Of a DNA stretch of 64,000 bases, positions 46,815-57,770 are shown one piece after another. Every line of letters starts with the position of its first letter. Position 1 is the stretch's first letter. Position numbers and translations under genes: made by a program. This DNA comes from Simmondsia chinensis (lineage: Eukaryota > Streptophyta > Magnoliopsida > Caryophyllales > Simmondsiaceae): the NCBI GenBank assembly GCA_018398585.1, contig JAGTTD010000011.1:33290164-33354163 (forward strand), given 5' to 3'. The notes beneath the pieces were generated by a model. It did not search any database and was not told the origin of the DNA. It saw only the letters and a program-made list of their open reading frames with translations.

Positions 46815-47043
46815 CAACAAAAGCAACATTCCCAGTGCCCCAAGGGCTCCCGCCTAAGTAGGGTTGGTGGGGAGGGGGTGGATGTACGCACCCTTACCTC
46901 CTTCAGGGTGCTGAGAACCTCCAACCTGAGCGGTGCAACACGAGGATTTCCCAGGAGGTCACCTATCTCGGTATTACTCTCGCTCAAGCACGCTTAACTT
47001 CGGAATTTTAATGGGATCCAATACTTGCGTGTTGGTACCCTCT
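46815..47043 (-). mobile_element. 5S-headed SINE, long copy
   Basis: The minus strand runs AGAGGGTACCAACACGC, TTGGATCCCATTAAAATTCC, GAAGTTAAGCGTGCTTGAGC, CGAGATAGGTGACCTCCTGG, the 5S end CGTGTTGCACC, then the Au-like module and CTGGGAATGTTGC. It is inserted in a decayed repeat rich in GGATTTGGATTTGG (about 46490-47275). Confidence 0.85.
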
Positions 47044-47275
47044 TAGGTTTAAATGGGTTATGGATTTGGATTTGGATTTGGGTTGAATTTACTAATAAAA
47101 TTATAAAATTATAATTTTTTTTTCCTAAGGTTTAAATAGGTTATGGATTTGGATTTGGGTTAGTTTTATAGAATAAATGGGTTTTTCTGAATTCAGGTTG
47201 AGTCGAGTTTTTTTTTGGGTTGGATCTGGATGGGGGCAAAGCCGACCAAATTTGACATATTGTCATTCCTAATCT

Positions 47276-48834
47276 TGAGTTACTTAAAAGTTCCAAAAAG
47301 CGTCAGAGGCCTTTGCCTCACCCCAACCCAGTAAAAGAGAACCCTAACTCAGACAGCAAAGCATCATTTAAGAATAAGATTAGTATAGGTTGAGTACAGT
47401 TGAAAAGAAAAAAAGAATCAATCATTTATCAGAAAGATAAAAGGCATAAATATACTTCGATTCTGCAACAACTTATAACAGAGACTTTTGTCAAAACAAC
47501 CACTAAAGAACAACATGACCTAATGGAAACTTAATGAGAACATGCCATAAGGATCACCACGTGCAAGAGGGGGTCGTTGGAGGGCAATAAAAGATGCTCC
47601 TTATATCTATCACACACGAATGTAGTCATTAGAACATGTCAGAGGGGAAAAAAAAAAAAATTGGCAGTAAAACCATAAGGCTACTTTTACAACATCAGCA
47701 TACAATCATAAACCTTTTTCATGAAACTTTGAGCAACAATTTCTTTTCTCAAGAAATGAATAAGATTATCACACAAATGGTATAACAATCAATACACAGC
47801 CTACTTCTCGTACAATGTCCATGGACGTGGGTCAAGATATATGGTACTGGTTTTTGTTGAAGTAGAAACAGAACGACTAGAACAAAGATTAGTGACCCCC
47901 TCGCCAAGCGAGAAAACAAGACTCCAGCATTAGCAACTATAAAACAAATCACCACTTGATTGCAAAATCAATGTTGCTGGAGGGTGGTGAGAAGAAACTA
48001 AGATGCATAAATAGCACATAATTCTAATTCATTATAAAGGGCAGCAGTATATCTACACTCCCAAATCGCAAGGTGACCTTGTAAACACACTAAAATGCAA
48101 GGTAACATAACTGAGGCTGCTCAGAAACGCATGAAGTATCAACATCACGAAGTAACAAATGGGGCAATGCAACATATAGAGAAGCCTGAGACTTCACATC
48201 TTCCTTGAAGTGCTTTTTTCCATATCAAGAACTAGGCTGTAATAGGATCTTTTTTCTTTTTTTCCCCGAAGATAAAGACAGTAGAGATCTAAGAATTTCA
48301 TCTAAGGAATCTAGTCCTAATTTTTAAGTGGACATAGAATTTGTTTGGATCACTACCTCTTTACAACACCCATTTGGTATGTAGCTACTTCTACATACTA
48401 GCAAGAAGGTCGAGCATCATCAACACTAATGCAAGGACACATTTTATAAGGGAAATCAATGATAATCATAAGTGGTTTAGGAATTAAAGATAAAACAGCT
48501 TGTTCTTCATGGAAAACCTGCAAGATTTATGTTGCTCTGCGAACTAGCAATTAAACAGCAGTGATCAAGTGACACACTCCAAGCAATCTACTATTCTACA
48601 TAGCCTGAAAACTTTGATTATCAATTGTACTGGAAAGCTGATCATAATGGTGAGCATTTATTAGTAAAAAGTGAAATTGATTTCTAAGAGTAAATAATCA
48701 AAATAAAATCCAGTAGTGCGATAAGGTTATATGGTAACTCATGGAATTTAAAACCGAACAGTTTTACTGTCTCTCGTCGTAATTGGGGCATCATTTACTT
48801 TATGCAATAATAAAAAAGGGTCTCCAAGGACTAT
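47276..48834. other. Intergenic; nothing recognised
   Basis: Only short frames without similarity to known proteins; no element ends seen. Confidence 0.55.
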
Positions 48835-49030
48835 GTAAGAACTGTACATATGAGTCTAATGTGAAATCCACATAAAAGTTGTAAGAGTGAAGACACCAAC
48901 ATATAAGCCTCGTGAGTTACTCCACCTAATGCCAATTAGTTTTAGGATGGAACCCCACCTAGGATTATATGCAGATCTCATGAATGTCAACTCCATGAGT
49001 CAAGCCTAAAAGTCCAGTGAAATGTAACAA
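48835..49030 (+). repeat. R1 repeat, best copy (unclassified)
   Basis: It contains ACATATGAGTCTAATGTG, GAGTTACTCCACCTAATGCC, TTTTAGGATGGAACCCCACC, GATCTCATGAATGTCAACTC and CATGAGTCAAGCCTAAAAG. Similar copies lie at about 18890-18990, 23640-23730, 24430-24585, 26607-26760 (inverted), 32090-32160 and 45557-45745. The ends are not sharp; a solo LTR or miniature LTR element is possible. Confidence 0.65.
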
Positions 49031-49145
49031 ACTGCATGCCATCCACTATCCAAGACTTTAAGATTTTAAATTCCCATCGGTTCACCATGAGTCTTTATGT
49101 ACCATCCAAATCAATGATTAAGTTGTATGCAATCAAAGTAACTGC

Positions 49146-49258
49146 CTATGAAGCTTTGATCTAGTGGTAAAAAGCACTACCAAAGTTGAGGCCCTATAAC
49201 AACAAAAGGTCATATATTCAAATCCGCATCCCCATTTACTTACTGAAAGAAAAAAAGC
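49146..49258 (+). mobile_element. tRNA-derived SINE (probable)
   Basis: GATCTAGTGGTAAAAAGCAC resembles an A-box region and TCATATATTCAAATCC a B-box. The unit ends near an A-rich tract (GAAAGAAAAAAA). AATCAAAGTAACT before and AACCAAGGTAACT after look like a target duplication (11 of 13). Confidence 0.65.
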
Positions 49259-49270
49259 AACCAAGGTAAC

Positions 49271-51029
49271 TAAAATATTCTGTAATGAGCTAGCAATTGT
49301 AGGTAATTATTGGTGAGGTCAAAAGTTCACAGTAAACGGGGGTCTTAAGGAGACTTTGTCGGTTGAGCTCTCAACATCACCGAAAAATGTGATTGGGCGA
49401 GAATCTCAACACACTGACCTATCAAAAGGATTTTCAATACGCTGTGATTTGTTGGATAATCAAGCAAGGGAACAAAAGTGTAAACTAGTAATCACCTTGA
49501 TTGACATGGATAAAGGTCCACAGAACAATGAACATAATATTGTATGGTACTAATATTATGTAAAAGTAGATCCTCCAAATTAGTCTCCACTTCTACCTGT
49601 TTATTTTGAGAGTTAAATAAGAGAACAGCTGAGGGACTCTTCAATCAAAGAAAGATACATGGGATGACATCTTCACCATAGTTCTTAGCCTGGATTCAAT
49701 TACGTTCTCGGTCACAGTCACAATGTAACAAAAGCAAGCTATCATCGAGCTTTTTAAGGGAACATAAGCTGTTTTTAAGCTTTATGTTTGGAAAGATTAT
49801 ATTAGTAGTTGCATAATTCTTAAGTTTTAATACCCATTTGATATTCGTTAATATGTAAAAAGAAATAAATATGTTTTAATGAATAATACACAACACATAT
49901 GATGGACACCATTACAAAAGTCCATTATGTAACAACCAATTGCATAATTACTAGCTCAAAATCCAATTTCATTTACAAATTACAATGAGTTTTATTTGAT
50001 TCTACGGTTCTTAGCATATGCAAACATTAGAAGTACTTTAATTTCCCCTTCATTGCCTATGCTTATTCTGATCATTCTATTTATTTTCTCCATGTTTTTT
50101 GTACTCTAAGCAATTTCCTCAAGCACCGAAAAAATCACTCCTTCGATTTGATTATACAACCCCCAACATTATTCCTAGCTACATATCACGAAGAAGACAG
50201 ATGGCATGGAGATTAATTTGGTATTATGCTGGACTACGTTCATCATTCACGGTTATGGAAAATAGAACAGCCAAGATGTATATATCACACCAACATGTGA
50301 TTATCATGATCTTCCTACACAAGTGATCTTTCATTTGTCCTCAATATTGCATCATAAAGTCTATTCTATGCCTAACCCCCTCCTTTCACAATCTCTGTAG
50401 GGTCTTATCTTGTGTACAATCTGGAGCCACCAAGGACAAGACAGATGCATTTTGACGTGGCTTTAATATCTCCATAAAAATCCCTTTTTCTCTTAATGGA
50501 CGATGCAAAGAGAAAAGAATCAAAGTACTCTTTTGAGTAGAAATATGCTAGTTAAAAATGCAAGGCAGTATAAGTCTCACTAGTTGCATAAGGAGGCAAC
50601 CCTTTCAAAATCCCCCATAAACTCTCACACCCTAATTAAAGCAAGATTCGATCCCAAGTTTTGGGTACCACTCTTCATAGACTTTATTAGCACCTTTATT
50701 GATACTTATAATCATCTTTCTCAAGTAGGTAAACAAGGATAATCAGGACAAATAATTATTAACCTGCCACCATTTATCTACCGAAGATTAAATACCGCAA
50801 AATCACATGAAATATGATCAATGCAAAAAGAAAACTAAAGCTACATTCAAGGACATAAAAATATGTTGGATCATATAATTTTGTGCATTCTGAAAAGTTT
50901 CTAGCACCGAATCAAGTGGCATATGCAGACACCATAATGATGGATAAACGAAATTGTATCACTACCAGTTCTTAACAACTAGATGGATGAATTGTATGAA
51001 AATTTTTGCTATATTTTTGTACGCCTATT
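49271..51029. other. Intergenic; nothing recognised
   Basis: No gene or element was identified on either strand. Confidence 0.5.
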
Positions 51030-51268
51030 CCAACCAGAATGACTAGATTGTTAAGAACTAATATACATTCAAAATGGATAGTGTTTTGGTATGGGGTTCG
51101 GTGGTTAGAAGGACTAGGCTCAAATCCTCTTCTTCCATTTTTATCTTGCTATTGTGGTCGGCCCCGCGCGCCCCCCCCCCCCCCCCCCCCCCCCCCGGGA
51201 TAAGTTTTTTATAATCAGAATGATTAGGTTGTTAAGAACTAACATATATTCTAAATGAATAGTTTGTT
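51030..51268. repeat. Direct repeat of about 55 bp flanking an insert with a poly-C tract
   Basis: CCAGAATGACTAGATTGTTAAG (about 51035) recurs as TCAGAATGATTAGGTTGTTAAG (about 51215). The segment between contains a tRNA-like GGTTCGGTGGTTAGAAGG..GGCTCAAATCC and a C-run of about 26-30 nt at 51171-51196. Confidence 0.6.
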
Positions 51269-51770
51269 ATCTTGCTGGGATGGGGTATTTGCAGGTTGAG
51301 CTAATGATTGGTGTGTGAGTTGATCGTTCCCCTTGCTCCAGTAATTCAGTGAGCGAATTAGGAGTTGGGTGGGAAAGGTACACACTTTGTCCAGTCTTCT
51401 CCCTCTAGGACCCAACTAGTAGGAGAGACTCCGTTGAGAGATGTGTGGGCCTGGTTGGTGGTGAACGGAACTCTACTTGCAACCTGGGATCCTATTCTAC
51501 AGGTATGACGATCAGTGCCCAATAACAGAATCAAGGTCAAATGTAGTTTTTATATACTCATGGCTAAAATCAGAAAGAGTAGCTCATAGTTGGTAGTTCA
51601 ATTTGGCGGGAAAAGAAAGAATAAATTGAAGGAGAAGAGAAATACGAGTTCCACTCATTTCATTCCTGCTTCCCATACAACCCGAATACGGGTATTATTA
51701 CTAAAATTGGGGGAGGGAGACTACTAAATTACTACTAAAATAAAACAATACATTAAAATACTATTGGATC

Positions 51771-52397
51771 CATGGTTGTTAAAATCGGGATTCTACTTAG
51801 AATCGATGGGGCCTTTTAGAATCAGAATTGTAGAATCGAATCGAAAATCGTAAGATTCTACTAAATGTGTATTATAATTGTTTTTTGTATTAATATCACT
51901 TATATAATTCAAAAATTATTAATAAAATCTCTAATGGATATATACACAAAATATTATCAAACATGATAAAAATATAATCATGTAACATATATGTGTCATT
52001 TTATGTTATAATAGTCATGAGAGTTTTTAAGAAAGATGTTGCAAATCGAACTTCATATTAAGGTTAAAACATAAAACTAAACTTAATTTAAGTTTCTTGA
52101 AAGTTTATAATACTTAATTAACTTTTTTTTTTTTTTACTTTTGATAAAGTAAGTTTGTTATAATATGTGCTTATTTTTTACATTTTAACTTTTTATTTGT
52201 ATACATTGGTAGAATCGAGGTTGGATCGATGGAATCGTAAAATCGTATTACTATTCTATCTGTTAGTTTCATGTAATATTAATGAATCGTAAGATTCTAA
52301 AAAATTAAGATTCTACTTAAGATTTAGATCGGTCGGCAATTGTGGAATCGTAGAATCGTAAGATTCTAATATTCGAATCGGGATTTTAATAACCATG
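51771..52397. mobile_element. Non-autonomous hAT-type element with perfect 8-bp target duplication
   Basis: The ends CATGGTTGTTAAAATCGGGA and, inverse, CATGGTTATTAAAATCCCGA are flanked exactly by ATTGGATC (51763-51770 and 52398-52405). The interior is full of GAATCGTAAGATTCTA-type subterminal repeats. No coding sequence. Confidence 0.88.
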
Positions 52398-52405
52398 ATT
52401 GGATC

Positions 52406-53560
52406 ACATACCATTCACTAGATAATTTAATTTTCCTTACAACAATAATTCCGGTTCAACAAAAAAGACCACAATTGGTACGCTTTCATCATCCCTTGAT
52501 GCAGCTGAAACAAAAAAGAGTGACTAGATCACCCTTTTTGAAGCTTAACTAGGGTTTATAATAGAAATTGAGAAGGAAGGAGAAGAAATTTGGAGAACAG
52601 AAGAAGATGAATATCAAGGGAACAGAGATTATATTTCAACATTCCTTTTCATAACCGCCATCCAACTAACCCTAGTTGATGCTTATGTAGAAATTGAGGA
52701 GGAGTGCCACTACCTAAAACCCTTATTATGTAATAAAATAAAAAATAACTTAAACTATCACTAAAACAAAACTACCATTGAATAAATTAGTTCATTTGTC
52801 CTGTAATGTCGCTCTTCCAAACATTATCATGACTTGAGAGATCAGAGAACAAAATTAGGGTTTAACAATACCGGCGATTAAGCGTAAAATTAGGGTTAGC
52901 AATGTCGGCAATTAAGCATAACACAAACTCAGAATTCATCGCATAAATCGAAAGTGCAAGAGATGTTCTTACAATTATGCTATAGGCGTCGATTTCTTCT
53001 TTTGGTTAAACTAATTCGCTGATCTCTGGAGATCGCAGAAAAATGACGAGAGATGGAATTTGGCGGGAGACGACACATAAATATGAGAGTGTAGTCGCAA
53101 AATGGGCTTGTTACTTGGGCCTAATACCGTGGCCCATTTTACATTAACCGGGCTAAAATCTTCATGGGCTTGTCCAAATAAGATATAAGGGGCCCATTCA
53201 ATCCTTGTTTGGGTTTGTTGCAGCGGTGTGTGAGGGGTCTGTACAACGACATCAAACTCTCAAAAGACTCCCACTAAGATAGAGTCTAAAAAAAAAAATA
53301 TACAGTCTTATTCTTATAAGGTTTGGGCCCCTTATATACAGCCTGCCTTTAGGGTAACACCTTAAAAGAGTAATCAAATGTGTACATGTATAATATGAAA
53401 AACTTACATATTATTTGATATTGTACTATAAAATGGATTATTCACGATGTGCTTAAATTTGCCTTAACTGGACCACAAAAATGTGGTCAATCAACCAAAC
53501 TTCCTTGTGCATCTAAAATCTTGAGACCATCGCCATTCCATCTACAAATGTAATTCCTAA
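52406..53560 (-). promoter_or_regulatory. Possible orphan promoter and leader on the minus strand
   Basis: Around 53090-53200 are several TGGGCC/GGCCCA motifs (site II type). On the minus strand these are followed downstream by leader-like sequence with two AACCCTAA telo-box-like words (about 52855-52905). This pairing is typical of promoters of growth-related plant genes. No matching coding exons were found to the left, so this may be a non-coding transcript, a gene with tiny exons, or a truncated duplicate. A SINE-tail-like scrap lies at about 53338-53395. Confidence 0.35.
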
Positions 53561-53836
53561 CGTTAGAGTATAAAAGCAATCTTGGACCTTCACCTATAAT
53601 GTTAAACTTTTGAGAGAGTTGGTCATTTGACATGGTATCAGAGCCTTGTTGATTAAGAGGTCACGAGTTCGAATCCCAACAGCCCCCATTTCAATATCGA
53701 TATAATTTAAGAACAAGATATGAGGTGAGCTTGTACAATATCTGTACTTCAAGCTCAAAGGACATGTTATAATATAAAACTAATATTGGGCTTGAACCCA
53801 TTAGCTTAAACATTTAAGAGAGTTCGTTCCTTGACA
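53561..53836 (+). mobile_element. TRIM, second copy, 276 bp
   Basis: Terminal repeats of 72 bp (53561-53632 and 53765-53836) have GTTA.A.TATAAAA starts and TTGACA ends. A perfect tRNA-Met primer site, TGGTATCAGAGCC, follows the first repeat. The purine tract seen in the 19189 copy is missing, through a small deletion. Flanks CCTAA and CCAAA agree at 4 of 5. Confidence 0.83.
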
Positions 53837-53841
53837 CCAAA

Positions 53842-54606
53842 CTTGTTTGATCAAACTCCTCTTTGAGAAAAAAGTGTCTATTTGAAAGAAGTATATCTTC
53901 ACGTTTCAAAGATGTTTGGCGTTAAGAAGAAGTGTTTTTTAATAAAAACAAAATTTATTTTATACTCTTAAGGAAATAACCATATCGATTGCACAGTTAT
54001 AAAAATGTTTGTATTAAAAATTCATATAAAAAAATAATTTTTTCACAACTTGATCCAACATATACTTGCATGAGGATGCCAACGAGTGATTTAGACTCAT
54101 CGAGTCCATAACAATAATATGGTCCACACCCCTTTTAATGTTAATGGGATAATTAGGTAAGATCAATATGCATGCATGGCTATCCACCAATACATACAGC
54201 TTCATTTTGTACCTTTTCTACGCATGCATGGTTGACATTGCGCATCACCCTCCTTACTCAATAGACTTGTAACCCCAAACAACCGTTTAAATCTCTCGAA
54301 TTTTAAGGACTCCAAATTTTAAAATTTGTGATATTTGAAATAACAATAATCAATATTAATAAATTTTAAGAGAAATACTATTATATATAAATGGTCTTAT
54401 TTGAAAATTTTATTTGAGGCCTTAGAAATGTTAGGACCGACCCTAATTGGATCCAGTATACATTAAATATATAAATTAACATTTCCTATCGCTGCTGTGT
54501 GGTTGCGGGCAGTTATATGCAGAGTTGTTGCTGGTAGAAAGAAGCAAGGGTAACTCTCACTGCATTGACAATTGGGGTATTGATAATGTTTGAACTCTAA
54601 TTTTTG

Positions 54607-54643
<37 letters not shown>

Positions 54644-55723
54644 TCCTCCTTGGGGCCCCGAATATGGGGTCGCCGCTTTACATCGAGCTTTGCTATTTTT
54701 TGTAAATAAAATTTTTTTTAGTAGAATCATTACCATGAGTGGGCCCTTCGTCCCCTCCCCTGATTAAATTCAGGTGGGACCCGCTAGCCAATATAACAAC
54801 TCTTTGACAATAATAACACCTAGTATTTATTTGAGTTATGTTAATTATTGTCCTTATAATAAAGATAAAAATATCATTATTATTTTATGATATAGTTCCC
54901 CATCTCTATTAATTCTTTCAAATCACCTCTGTATAAAATATCTTGATATGGTTATTAGAAATTTCTTTTTAATATAATAAATTTTAGGATAAAAGACTTA
55001 TAATATTATATAGTTTTTACTTATATTATTTAACAAATTTTCAAACTCAATCAACGTAAAAATTTTCCTCTCCTCTGATCACATGATGCTCAACTACAGA
55101 GAATTTCAACATTTTAAAAAATAGTAATAGCCATTTGAACTTCCGATAAATTAAAGATCTTTTTTGAAAAATCAGTTTTATTATCTATTTTGACTTTACC
55201 GTATATTATTGTTTACAATTGAAAAAAAATAAAGAGTTATAAATGATATATTATATACACACATAATATATACTGTTCAAATATTTATTATTACTATAAT
55301 ATAAAATGAACTATTTAAGTTGGCACATCTCACACTTAAGAAATATCAACCAACTAAATTTACTATAGCCTCTATTTATTTTGACGGAAAATATTTTGCA
55401 TAAGTCCACAACAACAACCACTGAGAGAAAATTGACTTCGCTCAATAAAAAGGGAAAATATTTTTTCCTTCACTTAAAAACACTTTTTTTCCTTTGTAAC
55501 GTCATATTATATACTCCATTTCGACCTCAATTTGATCAAACTTCAACCTCATACAAATTTATAATATACAATCATATTCTAACTATGCAAAATCTTTTTA
55601 AAAAGACGTATATTTAACTAAAAACATTTATATAAAAACCGTAAAAAAAATATTTTTCATTAAACCAATCAAAAGCCAAAAAATTTTCGAAATTTGAAAA
55701 CCTGTCCTCCTAGCCACTTTCCC
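53842..55723. other. AT-rich intergenic stretch
   Basis: A T-run of about 32 nt lies at 54609-54640. No gene or bounded element seen. Confidence 0.5.
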
Positions 55724-55730
55724 TATAAAA
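55724..55730 (+). promoter_or_regulatory. TATA box of the small membrane protein gene
   Basis: TATAAAA in CCCTATAAAATCCAC lies 69 bp before the ATG at 55799. The spacing supports this start. Confidence 0.6.
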
Positions 55731-55798
55731 TCCACTCACATCCAATTAAGTTAGACCTAACCCATCTAATTCTTTATTTCCCTATACATGGTTAACTG

Positions 55799-56053
55799 AT
55801 GGACCGTTTTATCATGACTTGCTTGGTGCTGTTACTAGCTGAGCTCGTCGCGGTCCAAGCCAATGTGGAGGGCAGTGCAGCTGCAAAAGCGCCCGCAGTG
55901 CTGAGCAGGAAGCTAGTGAGGCATCGAGACGAGCATCGTGATAAGTCGGAGATTGGTGGGGCAGTCATCATTTGTGGGCTCGTTGCCGTGGTCTGCGCCA
56001 CCGTGTTCGTCTACGTTCGGGTCACCCGTAAAAGGAGTACATCAGATTACTAG
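55799..56053 (+). CDS. Small single-pass membrane protein, function unknown (84 aa)
   Basis: The frame has no intron and encodes 84 residues. Residues 1-21 look like a cleavable signal peptide (hydrophobic LVLLLAELVAVQA). Residues 22-51 are a short polar, charged stretch (KLVRHRDEHRDKSE). Residues 53-74 form one transmembrane helix (GGAVIICGLVAVVCATVFVY), followed by a basic tail ending RKRSTSDY. This predicts a type I membrane protein with a short outer segment and a tiny cytosolic tail. The coding stretch is richer in GC than its AT-rich surroundings, and a TATA box lies at a suitable distance. The family is not recognised. It may be a plant-specific microprotein or a peptide precursor; no function is claimed. 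Confidence 0.7.
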   Translation: MDRFIMTCLVLLLAELVAVQANVEGSAAAKAPAVLSRKLVRHRDEHRDKSEIGGAVIICGLVAVVCATVFVYVRVTRKRSTSDY

Positions 56054-56172
56054 TTAATTTGTAGTAGTTCTCTCTTTTAAAACATACCAGGAAGTATTAG
56101 AAAATTTCTTTGATTTTAGCCATTCAAATTTATTTTGTGAATGTTTATTTTTCTGTTTTGATAATTAAGTTG

Positions 56173-56414
56173 ATATCAAAGAGGGTTCCAACACATTGTC
56201 ACCAGATCACATTAGAACTTCGAAATTAAACATGCTTGGGCGAGAGCAGTATTAGGATGGGTGACCTCTTGAGAAGTCCTCACCCTCAGATTAGGGGCAC
56301 TCGGAAACAGCCTCTTTTCAAGGGGAATACCCTGAAGGGGGAAGGCTGCGTACATCCACCCCCTAGACCCTGCTTAGGCGGGAGCCATTGGGATACTGAG
56401 TATGTTGCTTTTCT
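56173..56414 (+). mobile_element. 5S-headed SINE, full length
   Basis: Flanks TTTTGATAATTAAGTTG (56156-56172) and TTTTGATAGTTAAGTTG (56415-56431) agree at all but one position. The 242-bp unit opens AAAGAGGGTTCCAACACATT, then GATCACATTAGAACTTCG, the three 5S promoter boxes (ATTAGGATGGGTGACCTC is the C-box region) and the full Au-like module ending GTATGTTGC. Confidence 0.9.
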
Positions 56415-56431
56415 TTTTGATAGTTAAGTTG

Positions 56432-57656
56432 CTATTCAATATCAATACATGGTAAGAATATAACAGATCCACTTTGATTTATCTTGTAATATTAGTGTAG
56501 AAATCTATATTATCAGAATTAAGACAATTAGTAAAGCAATACCCAATTTAAAAATATTAAATTGTCCTAGTATCAGTGTTTCTCCCTTGACAAACCTATG
56601 AGTGTCTGGAATTTAAGTTGTAGTACTTCAAAAATCTATGAATAAGAAATGATATCAAATAAGCTATTAGCTTATGGGTTTTGAGTGTTAAATTTTATAC
56701 CGTCATCTTCTTTTAGCAATCTTATTCTTGTAGTAGTCTTATTATTTATTTTTTAATAATATTATTATTAAGGTAAAATTATTATTGTTAAGATCAAACT
56801 GTAAATTTTAAAGTAATTTTATGACTTTTATTATTTATAAGTTATATTATTATTCTGATAATAATAAATTTTACTTTTATAATAACAACTCTGTTATTGT
56901 GTTCTACTTCATCATGGGGCTGATAATAGTACTGGATGCAACATTTGGGGCCTTGATTAGCGGCACTAACTCATCTAATTTCACATTTTCCTACTTAAGT
57001 GGACGGTGCGGTCGCTTTAATTAATCCTCGAGAAGTGTGATTACCGAGCACCTAATTATGAGTCAGTAAAAGAGAAGAAGTAATAAAAATAGAATTTTGA
57101 AGGCTTGAATAATTTTTTTATTGATATATATAAAAATATAAGAAGGAAAAATACAATTTTAATTAGATAAAATATATGATATATATAATCACTCTTAATC
57201 TGAAAGGATAATAAAAGGGAAGTGAATTCTAACTCTTTTATATATTTAAGAGATCTTAAATCTTGAGATAAATAATTAAAGTTAAAATATAGGAGGATAT
57301 TTTCTATTAGTCAGGTTTTTGTTAGTAGTTTTCAACACATAATAGAACTATGAGTGTAAATTGGATAAAATTTGCGATAAACTGGTTGTATTTGAAATTA
57401 ATATTATGGCTTTTTCATGTTCACTATGGAGGAGTGATATCTTATTAAATGGTTCTAGATCAAATATGGAGCGCTAAGTTGATTAACATTTGATGATTAT
57501 TTCATAAGGTTTGTTAATAACTTAATAAGGGCTTGTTAAGAACTTATTAATGACTTGTTTTTAGCTTGACAGCCCATTTATGATTGATTGGTAGCCAAGA
57601 ATAGCTCAAATCCATACTAAGTTCGATTATACTATATAAATAATACATATTAGTAC
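56432..57656. other. AT-rich intergenic stretch
   Basis: No gene or bounded element seen. Confidence 0.5.
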
Positions 57657-57770
57657 CAAAGAGGGTATTAACACGCCGTCACTGGATCCCATTAAAATTT
57701 TAAAATTAAGTGTGCTTGGACGAGAGCAGTACCAGGATGGGTGACCTTCTGGAAAGTCCTCACCCTCAGG

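Noticed and set aside
51358..51540. 60-codon minus-strand frame below the possible orphan promoter
   Set aside because: No recognised domain and no splice path from the putative leader could be supported.
53633..53700. Possible tRNA gene (TGGTATCAGAGCC .. GTTCGAATCCC)
   Set aside because: It lies between two 72-bp direct repeats as a primer site and internal region of a TRIM, and no cloverleaf is complete.
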